Assembly (NCBI RefSeq): GCF_008932245.1
Contig: NZ_CP034910.1
Coordinates: forward strand, 1,302,001-1,366,000
DNA length: 64,000 bases
Reading direction: 5' to 3'
From: Sinorhizobium alkalisoli
GTDB lineage: Bacteria; Pseudomonadota; Alphaproteobacteria; Rhizobiales; Rhizobiaceae
In this document: positions 45,008 to 53,294 of the stretch, one piece after another
How the letters are laid out: each line of letters opens with the position of its first letter
How positions within the stretch are numbered: the first letter of the stretch is position 1
The notes under the pieces: model-generated
What the model was told of the DNA's origin: nothing
Database searches by the model: none
What the model saw: the letters and a program-made list of their open reading frames with translations, nothing else
Translations under genes and position numbers: made by a program

Positions 45008-45256
45008 ATGTCCATTTCCCCCACCCTTGGCGAAGAACAGGTCCCGATCTTGCTCGCCAGCGATATTGCCGCCCGCGTGAGGGCCGCCCGTGAGGCAGTC
45101 GGCTACAGTATCGAGGACCTTGCCGTCACCTGTGGTCTTACCAGTATCGAGATAAGCGACATCGAAAGCGGGGGCGACAGCGATCCGGTGAAACTGAAGC
45201 GCGTTGCGACTGCTCTTCAGGTCCCGATTTCGCATTTGCTGCCAGGCGAGGTGTAG
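45008..45256 (+). CDS. Small XRE-type helix-turn-helix protein
   Basis: An 82-residue protein with one Cro/CI-type HTH: IAARVRAAREAVGYSIEDLA, VTCGLTSIEISDIESGG, then LKRVATALQVPISHLLPGEV. AAGGAGAC precedes ATG 45008 closely. It is a lone DNA-binding domain, probably a regulator; its target is unknown. A repeat element lies just downstream. Confidence 0.75.
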   Translation: MSISPTLGEEQVPILLASDIAARVRAAREAVGYSIEDLAVTCGLTSIEISDIESGGDSDPVKLKRVATALQVPISHLLPGEV

Positions 45257-45316
45257 AGGGCCGAGCCGGGCGGCTGCCAGTCCATTCGACAAGAGGGATT
45301 TGCCGACAGCCGCGAC

Positions 45317-45407
45317 TGCATGTCTCCTTAAATCGACTTCGGCTTAAGGAGACATGCAGCAATTCAATGCGCCACAGCGCCGCGTGTCCGATAAGACGCG
45401 CGGCGCT
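45317..45407. repeat. Rhizobial intergenic palindromic repeat, copy 3
   Basis: It starts with perfect 15-bp arms TGCATGTCTCCTTAA (45317-45331) and TTAAGGAGACATGCA (45344-45358), continues CAGCAATTCAATGCGCCACA, and closes with a second stem AGCGCCGCG (45376-45384) / CGCGGCGCT (45399-45407). The block order matches 2701-2793. It may also end transcription of the XRE gene or the response regulator. Confidence 0.72.
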
Positions 45408-45424
45408 TGCGGGTTTGATGAGGT

Positions 45425-45790
45425 TCATTGTGTTGAAAGCAGGTTCCGGATGCTTCGGATCAGCGCAGTGCCATCGAAGGGTTTCGTCAGGCACGGCAGC
45501 GTCCTGTATTGCTCCGGCAGATCCGACCGCGCATAGCCGGTCAGCAGCAGAACCGGCACATGCCGCTCGATCAACTCGTCGACCAATGGATAGCCGAGTT
45601 CGCCGCGCAGATTGAGATCCAGTGTAGCGACCTCGAAAAGTTCCGTTCGTGAGGCTGCGATCGACGCGCTGAGGGTTGTGAAGGGGCCGATGACGGCGTA
45701 ACCGGCGGCGACGAGATCTTCCTCGATCTGCAATGCGACGAGAAATTCATCCTCCACGACGAAAACGCGGTCTTTGCCGTCCGGGTTCAT
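45425..45790 (-). CDS. Single-domain response regulator
   Basis: A 121-residue receiver domain with no output domain: RVFVVEDEFLVALQIEEDLV (acidic pair), ATLDLNLRGELGYPL (phospho-acceptor Asp about residue 57), LLLTGYAR (Thr) and LTKPFDG (Lys). It starts 2 bases before the end of the sensor kinase gene, so it is its partner. HWE kinases often use such stand-alone receivers. From memory the pair corresponds to exsF/exsG beside exsH in S. meliloti; the symbol is not asserted. Confidence 0.9.
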   Translation of the reverse strand: MNPDGKDRVFVVEDEFLVALQIEEDLVAAGYAVIGPFTTLSASIAASRTELFEVATLDLNLRGELGYPLVDELIERHVPVLLLTGYARSDLPEQYRTLPCLTKPFDGTALIRSIRNLLSTQ

Positions 45791-45791
45791 C

Positions 45792-48512
45792 TCAGGGCTT
45801 CCTGGGATGGGGAACGTCGATGGTGCATCTCAGACCCTCCGAGGCAAAGTCAAGCCGCACTTCACCGCCAAGATCCGAGGCCACCACCCGCTCCAACAAC
45901 AGCCGGCCGAATCCGTTTTCTTTCGGTTCCGGGACGGGTGGGCCGCCGGTCTCCTGCCACGAGACATGAAGTCGTCTCTCTTCTGGGTCGACACTCCACG
46001 CGATTGCGACTTTGCCGCTCTTCACAGAGAGCGCACCGTGCTTGGCCGCATTGGTGGCAAGCTCATGCGCGGCCATTCCGAGGGTCAGCGCATACTTGGG
46101 CGGCAACATTGTCGTTGGTCCGGATAGCGAGACGTTGCTCCCGCTCGCGTCGCTGTAGGGGGACAGTTCGTCGAAGAGGACCGTTTCAAGCGAAACCCCG
46201 GACCAGCTCGATTCGGCAAGACGGGTGTGTGTTTGCGCCAACGCCCGAATGCGTGCATTGAACGAATCGCGCGCCTCGCGCAGCTCCGGGTTTGTAGAGA
46301 AGGATTGACGCGCGATCGAACTGACGATCGCAAGGGTGTTCTTCACCCGATGGCTGAGTTCGGCGACAAGAAGGCTGCGCTGGGATTCTGCCTCCTTGCG
46401 CTCGGTTATGTCCATGCAGACACCGGCCAGCTTGGGGGCACGCCCGGTTCCCGGCAGCGAGAACTGCCCAAAGGCCTCCACCCATCGGATCGATCCTTCA
46501 GGAAGTTTGACCCGGTAAATAACATGATAGTTTTCGTGGGTTTTCAGGGCCTTGGCGATCTCCAACTCGACAAGGGGAAGATCGGCCGGATGAATGTCCC
46601 GTTTGAAATCGGCAAGCGTTCCGCCGAAGGTTCCCGGCTCGAGATGATGAAGGGACTCCAGGCCGGGCGACCATATCACGTGGCCGGTGCCCGTATCCCA
46701 TTCCCAGGCCCCCATTCGCCCCGCCTCCAGTGCGATCTGAAGCCGTCGCTCGCTCTCCTGCAGCGCTTCTTCCGCCACCTTGCGTTCGGTTATGTCCACC
46801 GATGCTGCCACGGCGCCGACCACCGCGCCGGTGGCATCGCGCAACGGTGTCGCGTTTCCAAAAATGTGGCGCATCGAACCGTCTTCGAAGCGGATTTCTT
46901 CTTCGAAATTGGGGACCTCTTCGCCCCGCGCAGCCCTTTGAACGGGTAGTTCATCGGCTGCCAATAGCCGTCCCTGCGAGAACACTTGGAAATTGTCTGG
47001 TCCCTCGCCGGCTGGCGCGGACAGCGACAAATTGCTGCCGGAAGGCCGCCGCAGGAGGTCGTAGGCCGCACGGTTGCCGGCGATTTCCGTACAATCCGGC
47101 GAGCGGGTGATCCAGATCAAAGCGGGCACTGCCTGCATGATCGCCATCAATTCTGCGGCGCGCTCTCTCTCCATTGCCTCTTTCCGGCGCAACTGCTCCT
47201 CCGCGCGTTGCCTCGCCTCTTCGGCGCGGAGGCGCTGGATGCTGAAGCCGAGTTGCCGGGCTATGGTCATCGCCACGCTGGTTTCACTGTCTGCGAAGGC
47301 ATGCGGCAGGTCGTAATAGGTCATGAATTTGCCGATGAGCCGCCCTCCGGCGACGAGTGGGATGAAGCCGAGCGCGTGTATGCCCTCCGCCTCGACGACC
47401 CGTCTCAGTTCCTGCGAGATGTCAGCCACGGCAATGTCTTCGATGTATATCGGCTCCGGATCCTTTTCGTCGGCGGCCCAGGGAGAATGCCCGTCGACCG
47501 CCTGCCGATATTGATCCGAGAGGCCGCGCCACGCGACGAAACGCATCGTCTCGGACTTGTCGAAAAGCAGTATGGACGCGCGCTCGCAGGAGAGGGCACT
47601 CTGGATGGCGTCCAGCGACGCATCGTAGACTTCTTCGATGTCCTGCGCCCGTTGCTGCCTTTCCGCGAGGCTGTAAAGGGAGGCCTGTTCGCGCAGGCGC
47701 GCCGCCAATGCTTCCGTTGCGCGCTTGTGTCCGGTGATGTCCCGGGCAATCTTCGACGCCCCGATGATGCTGCCGTCAGCATCGCGCACGGGCGAAACCG
47801 TAAGGGAGATGTTGACGAGGCTCCCGTCCTTCCGCCGGCGCAAAGTCTCGTAATGGTCGATGCGCTCGCCGCTGCGGATGCGGCTGAGAATCATCGGCTC
47901 TTCGTCTTGATAGCCGGGCGGCATGAGAATGGTGATCGATTTGCCCACCACTTCATCGGCGGTGTATCCGAACAGCCTTTCGGCCCCCAGGTTCCAACTT
48001 GTGATCGTGCCGTTCAGATCCTTGGCAACGATGGCGTCATCCGAGGATTCGACGATTGCGGCGAGATAACGGGAGTCGTTTTCCGCACTTCTGCGCTCGG
48101 TCATGTCGACAAGGAGATTGACGGCACCCGAGAGCACCCCGGCCTCGTTGAAGGTCGGTGTCGGATAAGGGAGAACCAGGGCGGTCGTCCCGTTCGGACG
48201 GACGGCGAGCAACTCCTTTCCCCAGATCGGCCGACCCGTCTCCAACGCTATCGCCATTGGGCACTGATCGTGCGGCAGCGCCGTCCCGTCAAGCCGCTGC
48301 AGCTTCCAACACACGCACCAGCGGTCTTTTCCCACCGTCGGTTCCCGCCCGGCAAGGTCGACCGCGGCGCGGTTGAAATAGGTGACATATCCGTCTGCGT
48401 CCGTCATATAAACGGCGACCGGAAGGGCATCCAGTGCCGTCCGAAAGTCTGGTGAGGCAAGCACCCCCGCGTCGGCCATCAGGCACGAGGGCAGTATATC
48501 CGCGCTGCTCAT
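45792..48512 (-). CDS. HWE-family sensor histidine kinase with PAS and GAF domains
   Basis: Start ATG 48512 after GGAGGGAAC; 906 residues (frame open to 48617). No clear membrane helix, so likely cytoplasmic. Domains: PAS about 20-140, PAS 155-275 (FGYTADEVVGKSITILMPPG), GAF 300-450, PAS 475-580, PAS 590-715, then an HWE kinase (about 715-906): phospho-His in ELSHRVKNTLAIVSSIARQS, N-box HELATNAAKHGALS, and the WxE element HVSWQETGG. Multiple PAS and GAF modules suggest redox, light or small-molecule sensing. Co-transcribed with the receiver protein; divergent from exsH. Confidence 0.92.
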   Translation of the reverse strand: MSSADILPSCLMADAGVLASPDFRTALDALPVAVYMTDADGYVTYFNRAAVDLAGREPTVGKDRWCVCWKLQRLDGTALPHDQCPMAIALETGRPIWGKELLAVRPNGTTALVLPYPTPTFNEAGVLSGAVNLLVDMTERRSAENDSRYLAAIVESSDDAIVAKDLNGTITSWNLGAERLFGYTADEVVGKSITILMPPGYQDEEPMILSRIRSGERIDHYETLRRRKDGSLVNISLTVSPVRDADGSIIGASKIARDITGHKRATEALAARLREQASLYSLAERQQRAQDIEEVYDASLDAIQSALSCERASILLFDKSETMRFVAWRGLSDQYRQAVDGHSPWAADEKDPEPIYIEDIAVADISQELRRVVEAEGIHALGFIPLVAGGRLIGKFMTYYDLPHAFADSETSVAMTIARQLGFSIQRLRAEEARQRAEEQLRRKEAMERERAAELMAIMQAVPALIWITRSPDCTEIAGNRAAYDLLRRPSGSNLSLSAPAGEGPDNFQVFSQGRLLAADELPVQRAARGEEVPNFEEEIRFEDGSMRHIFGNATPLRDATGAVVGAVAASVDITERKVAEEALQESERRLQIALEAGRMGAWEWDTGTGHVIWSPGLESLHHLEPGTFGGTLADFKRDIHPADLPLVELEIAKALKTHENYHVIYRVKLPEGSIRWVEAFGQFSLPGTGRAPKLAGVCMDITERKEAESQRSLLVAELSHRVKNTLAIVSSIARQSFSTNPELREARDSFNARIRALAQTHTRLAESSWSGVSLETVLFDELSPYSDASGSNVSLSGPTTMLPPKYALTLGMAAHELATNAAKHGALSVKSGKVAIAWSVDPEERRLHVSWQETGGPPVPEPKENGFGRLLLERVVASDLGGEVRLDFASEGLRCTIDVPHPRKP

Positions 48513-48718
48513 AGTTCCCTCCGAGCGCCCCGTAACACGGGTGAACGCGGCCAACATCAGCTTTGTTCCGGATTGCCCCAAAAGAGGTAAAGCGGCTTCA
48601 TGCCATAGTAGCAACACAGGGCTGCACTACAGTTGCCGGACTCCGACGCCAGGTTGAAACCGAAAAGCTGTCACAGGAGCGCGGGGGCAAATCCAACTTC
48701 AAACTGGAGACGATCTGA

Positions 48719-50116
48719 ATGAGCAGATTTGTGCTGAACGCCGTAGGTAAACCGCTCTATTACAGCGGCAGCTCCACGGCATGGTTTTCCGCCACCGGAT
48801 CCGGCCCCATGCTCTACGGAACGGCTGGCAACGACTCGATGTGGGGCGACAGCTCCGTGAACGTTACGATGATCGGCGGCAAGGGCGACGACATCTATTA
48901 TCTCTATTCATCGATAAACCGCGCCTATGAGGCTCCGGGTGAGGGCGTCGACACCATCAGCACCTGGATGAGCTACACCTTGCCGGAAAATTTCGAGAAC
49001 CTCACCGTCACCGGCGACAATCGCTTCGCCTTCGGCAACGACCTGGACAACATCATCAAAGGCGGCTCAAGCCGCCAGACGATCGACGGTGGTGCCGGCG
49101 ACGACGTCCTGATCGGTGGGGGAGGTGCCGACACCTTCGTCGTCGCCCGCGGGAACGGAAGCGACCTTATCACGGATTTCAACTTCGATGACATCGTCCG
49201 CCTAGACGGCTACGGATTTACATCCTTCCAGCAGGTTCTCGCCAACGTGGCCCAGGAGGGGATGGATCTTCGGCTCAATCTCGCAGACGGCGAGAGCCTG
49301 GTGTTCAGGAACACCACTGCCGATCAGTTGCAGGCGAACCAATTCCGGTTGAGCCTCGATCGCTCCGTGCTGACGCAGACGTTTTCCGACGACTTCGACA
49401 CGCTGCAACTGCACGACGGCACGAGCGGCGTCTGGGACCCCAAGTTCTGGTGGGCCCCGGATAAAGGTGCGACGCTTACGGGGAACGGCGAACTGCAATG
49501 GTATATCAATCCGAGCTACCAGCCGACGGCGTCCGCCAATCCGTTTTCGGTCAAGGACGGAGTGCTGACGATCACCGCAAAGCCGGCTTCCGAGGCAATC
49601 CAGACCGAAATCGAAGGCTACGATTACACGTCGGGCATGCTGACGACGCACTCGTCCTTCGCACAGACCTACGGCTATTTCGAGATCCGGGCCGACATGC
49701 CGGATGACCAGGGCGTGTGGCCGGCCTTCTGGCTGCTGCCCGCCGACGGCTCCTGGCCGCCGGAACTCGATATCGTGGAAATGCGCGGGCAGGATCCGAA
49801 TACCATCATAGGCACCGTCCATTCCAATGAAACCGGCTCCCAGACCAGCGTCGCAAGTGCCGTGAAAGTGACCGACACCAGCGGCTTCCATAAATACGGG
49901 GTGCTTTGGACCGAGGAGGAGATCGTCTGGTATTTCGACGACGCAGCGATTGCCCGCGCCGACACACCGTCGGACATGCACGATCCGATGTATATGATCG
50001 TCAACCTGGCCGTCGGAGGCATCGCCGGCGCGCCGAACGACGGGCTCGCCGACGGATCCGAAATGAAAATCGATTACGTCAGGGCCTATTCGCTCGACGC
50101 TGATTGGCATATCTGA
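48719..50116 (+). CDS. exsH: Secreted EPS glycanase, RTX plus GH16
   Basis: A 465-residue protein with no N-terminal signal peptide. The N-terminal half contains RTX-type repeats (GTAGNDSMWGD, GGKGDDIYY, GGAGDDVLIGGGGADTFVV), marking type I secretion (PrsDE in rhizobia). The C-terminal GH16 domain (about 215-465) has the catalytic E-x-D-x-x-E as PPELDIVEMRG. ExsH cleaves nascent EPS, complementing ExoK. Length and domain order fit S. meliloti ExsH. It is divergent from the sensor kinase gene with a 206-base gap. Confidence 0.93.
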   Translation: MSRFVLNAVGKPLYYSGSSTAWFSATGSGPMLYGTAGNDSMWGDSSVNVTMIGGKGDDIYYLYSSINRAYEAPGEGVDTISTWMSYTLPENFENLTVTGDNRFAFGNDLDNIIKGGSSRQTIDGGAGDDVLIGGGGADTFVVARGNGSDLITDFNFDDIVRLDGYGFTSFQQVLANVAQEGMDLRLNLADGESLVFRNTTADQLQANQFRLSLDRSVLTQTFSDDFDTLQLHDGTSGVWDPKFWWAPDKGATLTGNGELQWYINPSYQPTASANPFSVKDGVLTITAKPASEAIQTEIEGYDYTSGMLTTHSSFAQTYGYFEIRADMPDDQGVWPAFWLLPADGSWPPELDIVEMRGQDPNTIIGTVHSNETGSQTSVASAVKVTDTSGFHKYGVLWTEEEIVWYFDDAAIARADTPSDMHDPMYMIVNLAVGGIAGAPNDGLADGSEMKIDYVRAYSLDADWHI

Positions 50117-50127
50117 GCGGTGGACGG

Positions 50128-50151
50128 GCCGGCGGCGTCGCCGCCGCCGGC
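50128..50151 (+). terminator. GC-rich hairpin after exsH
   Basis: GCCGGCGGCG (50128-50137) and CGCCGCCGGC (50142-50151) make a perfect 10-bp stem with a 4-base loop, 12 bases after the exsH stop. Only TCT follows, so it is a weak or stability hairpin. Confidence 0.55.
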
Positions 50152-50157
50152 TCTACA

Positions 50158-50210
50158 AGCGCCGTGCGTCTTTTCAGACGCGCAAAGGTCGCTCTAACAC
50201 TTTGAAACTG
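50158..50210 (+). repeat. Rhizobial intergenic repeat, copy 4
   Basis: Aligns with 3801-3847 with few changes: AGCGCCGTGCGTCTTTTCAG, ACGCGCAAAGGTCGCTCTAA, CACTTTGAAACTGCGC. Same orientation as copy 2 and opposite to copies 1 and 3. Confidence 0.65.
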
Positions 50211-50252
50211 CGCATCGGCCGGATTATCGGGTCCGATTTTGGGGCCGATGCG
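50211..50252 (-). terminator. Inverted repeat downstream of the binding-protein gene
   Basis: CGCATCGGCC (50211-50220) and GGCCGATGCG (50243-50252) are perfect 10-bp arms with a nested ATCGG/CCGAT stem. It sits 16 bases after the stop of the minus-strand binding-protein gene and probably stabilises or ends that message. Confidence 0.55.
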
Positions 50253-50268
50253 CCGGTCGCAATTCGAT

Positions 50269-51258
50269 TCACTTCTGGATGCAGGTGTCGGCGGTGTCCT
50301 TGGTGCATTCGTCGAGGCCGGTATAGACCGGATCCTCGACTGGCTTGCCGGCGATGAGGTCCAGCATGACCTGCGGGGCCTTGTAGCCCATTTCGAACGG
50401 CCGTTGGCCGACGAGAGCAGTCACCAGCCCCTCCTTGGCGATGGCGACCTCTTCACCGATCGTATCGGCCGCACCGATGACGAATTCGTTGTTGGCGATC
50501 TTGTCGGCCATCGGTCTGAACAGATCGCGGTAGGGCTGCGGTGCTCCGAACAGGGGCCATCCACCCATGATGCCGAAGGCATCCAGGTCGGGATTGGCTG
50601 CCAGTATGTCGGTCATCGCCTGCACGCCCTTCGCCCCATCGTCATTGGTGAAGACCGGGCAGCCCGCCACTTCCGTCCATCCGCCTTCGCCCTTGAGCTC
50701 ACCCAGGTCCTTCTGGCCGGTGAGGGCATCCCGCATGCCCTGAGCCCGGCGCAGAATGTTGTCGGCGCCCGGATTGCCTTCGATCGTGCAGATCTTGCCG
50801 CCGTCCGGTTTTGCCTTCTTTATATACTCGCCGATGCGATAGCCCATCAGATAGTTATCAGTGCCGAGATATGTCTGGCGCAGCGACGAATCCTCGGGGG
50901 CGAGGTCGGCGTCGACCGTCATGACAGGCACTGTCGGGTTGGCGGTCTTCAGGGTCTGGGCGATCAGCTTGGCATTTGACGGCGAAATGGCGATCGCGGC
51001 CGTATCGGGTTTGCTCAGCATATCCTGAACGATTTGCGCTTCGCCCGCTTCGTCCGATGTCGATGCAGGTCCGGTGTAGAAGCACTCATATTCGGAATCC
51101 TGATTTTCGCTGTTCCACTTCTGACAGCCTTGGTTGATTGCCTCGAAGAACGGGTTGTCTAGGCCCTTCACGACGATGACAAGCTGCTTCTTCTGGGCCA
51201 GAGCCGTTCCCGCGCCAAGCGCAAGGACCGCTGCGGCAAGCAATAATGCCTTCCTCAT
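50269..51258 (-). CDS. Sugar ABC transporter periplasmic binding protein (ribose/galactose type)
   Basis: A 329-residue protein with signal peptide MRKALLLAAAVLALGAGTAL and cleavage near ALAQ. It is a Peripla_BP_4 type protein: LVIVVKGLDNPFFEAINQGC, ISPSNAKLIAQTLKTANPTV, VMTVDADLAPED, GGKICTIEGNPGADNI, GIMGGWPL. AAAGGAGGAG precedes ATG 51258. Partner ATPase and permease genes lie on the other strand 1.2 kb away (52494-54293). Sugar not determined. Four Cys in the mature protein (ECFY, KICT, AGCPV, and a late CTKDTADTC) are unusual for the family. Confidence 0.88.
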   Translation of the reverse strand: MRKALLLAAAVLALGAGTALAQKKQLVIVVKGLDNPFFEAINQGCQKWNSENQDSEYECFYTGPASTSDEAGEAQIVQDMLSKPDTAAIAISPSNAKLIAQTLKTANPTVPVMTVDADLAPEDSSLRQTYLGTDNYLMGYRIGEYIKKAKPDGGKICTIEGNPGADNILRRAQGMRDALTGQKDLGELKGEGGWTEVAGCPVFTNDDGAKGVQAMTDILAANPDLDAFGIMGGWPLFGAPQPYRDLFRPMADKIANNEFVIGAADTIGEEVAIAKEGLVTALVGQRPFEMGYKAPQVMLDLIAGKPVEDPVYTGLDECTKDTADTCIQK

Positions 51259-51303
51259 TCTCTCCTCCTTTGGACAAGCGGACCTCCAATGTCCGCGGCG
51301 AAA

Positions 51304-52284
51304 TCAACCCGGATACCAGACGATACGTCGATCATCCGCTGTGCGCTCGTACTGCCAGGCCGAGTCGATGAGCTTTTCGAGATCATAGCCGGGCTGCCAA
51401 CCCAGCAGGTATTTGGCCTTGCTGTTGTCCATCCAGTTTGAATGGAACCGGCTCGGTATTTCGACGGAACGCAGGCCGCGGGTGCGGGCAAGATAGGTCG
51501 CGACTTCGCCGTAATCTACCGGCCGGTCCATAGAGATGTTGAAGAGTTGGCGCACCGCACGGGGATTGTCGATCGCCGCGAGTATCGCCGACACAAGGTC
51601 ATCGACATGAACGAAATTGCGCTTAAGCGGCCGGCCGTCGGCGTCTCGGAGCAGCGGAACGGTGCCGTCCTCCGCATAACGCTTCGCGTCTGCCTCGGGA
51701 ACGAGGTCCTTCCATACGGGACCGCCGAACACGTTGTCGCCGAAGGACAGGGTATATTTGAAGTCGTCCTTCTCCATGATCCATGGCGCGCGCAGGCAGC
51801 AGCCGTTCACGCCATATTGGATGCCGTATTGCTCGAGCATGACTTCCTCGAGCACCTTCGATAGGGCATAGCAGCCCGGATAGGCGCGGTGCGCTGCCGC
51901 TTCGGTGATCGGCCCCTGATGGCGATAGTAGAAGTGGCCGATGCCGGCGTCGCCGCCGATAAGAATGAATTGGCTGGCCGTCGCGCTCGCACGGAAGCCC
52001 TCCAGGAGCCAGAACAAGCCCTTTACCGTCACGTCCATGACTTGGTCGGGGAGTTCCTTGCAGGTGGCGAGATGCACGACATGCGTAACGTCTTCCAGAG
52101 CTCGCGCGACTGAAGCGCGGTCGGCAATCGAGCCGCGTGCCACCTCGACGCGTTCCGCTTCGGCAAACAGCCGGTTGTGGCAGAGCGCACGGATGCGGGC
52201 ATCGAGAAAACGCGGATCGTCAAGCAGCGCCGCGATGAAGTGCCGCCCGACCTTGCCAGTTGCTCCGGTGACGAGGATCAGCAT
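51304..52284 (-). CDS. NAD-dependent epimerase/dehydratase
   Basis: A 326-residue extended SDR: N-terminal VTGATGKVGRHFIAAL (NAD-binding), THVVHLATCKE, and active-site Y-x3-K in YPGCYALSKVLEE. It ends with the GWQPGYDLEKLIDSAW element shared with ExoB/GalE-like enzymes. Predicted to act on a nucleotide sugar or a sugar acid. It precedes the binding-protein gene by 45 bases, so uptake and conversion of the same sugar are probably coupled. Confidence 0.85.
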   Translation of the reverse strand: MLILVTGATGKVGRHFIAALLDDPRFLDARIRALCHNRLFAEAERVEVARGSIADRASVARALEDVTHVVHLATCKELPDQVMDVTVKGLFWLLEGFRASATASQFILIGGDAGIGHFYYRHQGPITEAAAHRAYPGCYALSKVLEEVMLEQYGIQYGVNGCCLRAPWIMEKDDFKYTLSFGDNVFGGPVWKDLVPEADAKRYAEDGTVPLLRDADGRPLKRNFVHVDDLVSAILAAIDNPRAVRQLFNISMDRPVDYGEVATYLARTRGLRSVEIPSRFHSNWMDNSKAKYLLGWQPGYDLEKLIDSAWQYERTADDRRIVWYPG

Positions 52285-52338
52285 GCCGACCTCCCGCTGA
52301 TAGCTAATATGCGCTTACTTCGCGCGTCAACGGGTATT

Positions 52339-52352
52339 CATATTACAATATG
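52339..52352. promoter_or_regulatory. Candidate operator in divergent sugar-transport promoter
   Basis: CATATTACAATATG has perfect 6-bp arms around AC, in the AT-rich divergent region between the epimerase (52284) and the ATPase (52494). Its position fits an operator for a co-regulated divergon. No regulator gene lies next to it. Confidence 0.45.
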
Positions 52353-52493
52353 TAAAATGCCGCAGATGCGGCTCAATTTGTAGGACAATTCATTGACGCT
52401 ATCGCTCGCTTTTGCGTAAATGGGCTCGTGGTCGTTGGGAAGGAACGTGGCGGCCATAGCGTGCACGTTCTGGTTCTGGGAGGCTGGACGGCG

Positions 52494-53234
52494 GTGGCGG
52501 TTCTCGAACTTGCCGATATTTCCAAACACTTCGGCGCTATCCAGGCGGTCAGTGACGTTTCGCTGACGCTTCAGCCGGGCGAAGTCGTGGGGCTGATGGG
52601 GGACAACGGCGCGGGGAAGTCCACGCTTGTCAAAATGATCGCCGGCAATTTCCGGCCGAGTCATGGCACGATGCGCATGAATGGTGTCGAACTCGTGCTT
52701 CATCGTCCGGTCGAAGCGCGCCAGCACGGAATTGAAATCGTCTACCAGGATCTCGCGCTTTGCGACAACCTCACTGCGGCAGCAAATGTCTTTCTCGGTC
52801 GTGAGCTGCGCCGAGGCGTCGGACCAATAAGCATCCTCGATTACAAGGCGATGTATCGTCGCGCCGGCGAAATTTTCAAGGAACTGAAGTCGGAGACCCG
52901 GCCGCGCGATCTCGTCAAACAAATGTCCGGTGGGCAGCGGCAGGCCGTGGCGATCGCGCGCACTATGCTCTCGGAGGCCAAGATCGTACTTATGGACGAG
53001 CCGACGGCAGCGATTTCCGTCCGGCAGGTCGCCGAAGTACTGAACCTGATCCGCCACCTACGTGACAGCGGCATCGCGGTCGTGCTGATCAGCCATCGCA
53101 TGCCGGATGTCTTTGCGGTCGCGGACCGCGTCATCGTGATGCGTCGCGGCAGAAAGGTAGCGGATAAGCCGATTGCCGCCAGTTCGCCGGAAGAGGTTAC
53201 GGGGCTGATCACCGGCGCACTCGAAAGGGCATGA
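52494..53234 (+). CDS. Sugar ABC transporter ATP-binding protein
   Basis: Start chosen at GTG 52494 (VAVLELADISKHF), preceded by GGGAGG; the frame opens at 52428. The 246-residue product is a single ABC domain: Walker A GDNGAGKST, signature MSGGQRQAV, Walker B IVLMDEPTAAIS, switch LISHR. This is the short single-domain form (FrcA-like) used with RbsC-type permeases. The permease gene follows after 60 bases. Confidence 0.9.
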   Translation: MAVLELADISKHFGAIQAVSDVSLTLQPGEVVGLMGDNGAGKSTLVKMIAGNFRPSHGTMRMNGVELVLHRPVEARQHGIEIVYQDLALCDNLTAAANVFLGRELRRGVGPISILDYKAMYRRAGEIFKELKSETRPRDLVKQMSGGQRQAVAIARTMLSEAKIVLMDEPTAAISVRQVAEVLNLIRHLRDSGIAVVLISHRMPDVFAVADRVIVMRRGRKVADKPIAASSPEEVTGLITGALERA

Positions 53235-53294
53235 CAGAAAGAGTGTGGGCAAAAGCCGATATAGAGCCGGCATAGAAGAAAGCGAAGGGCGTCC

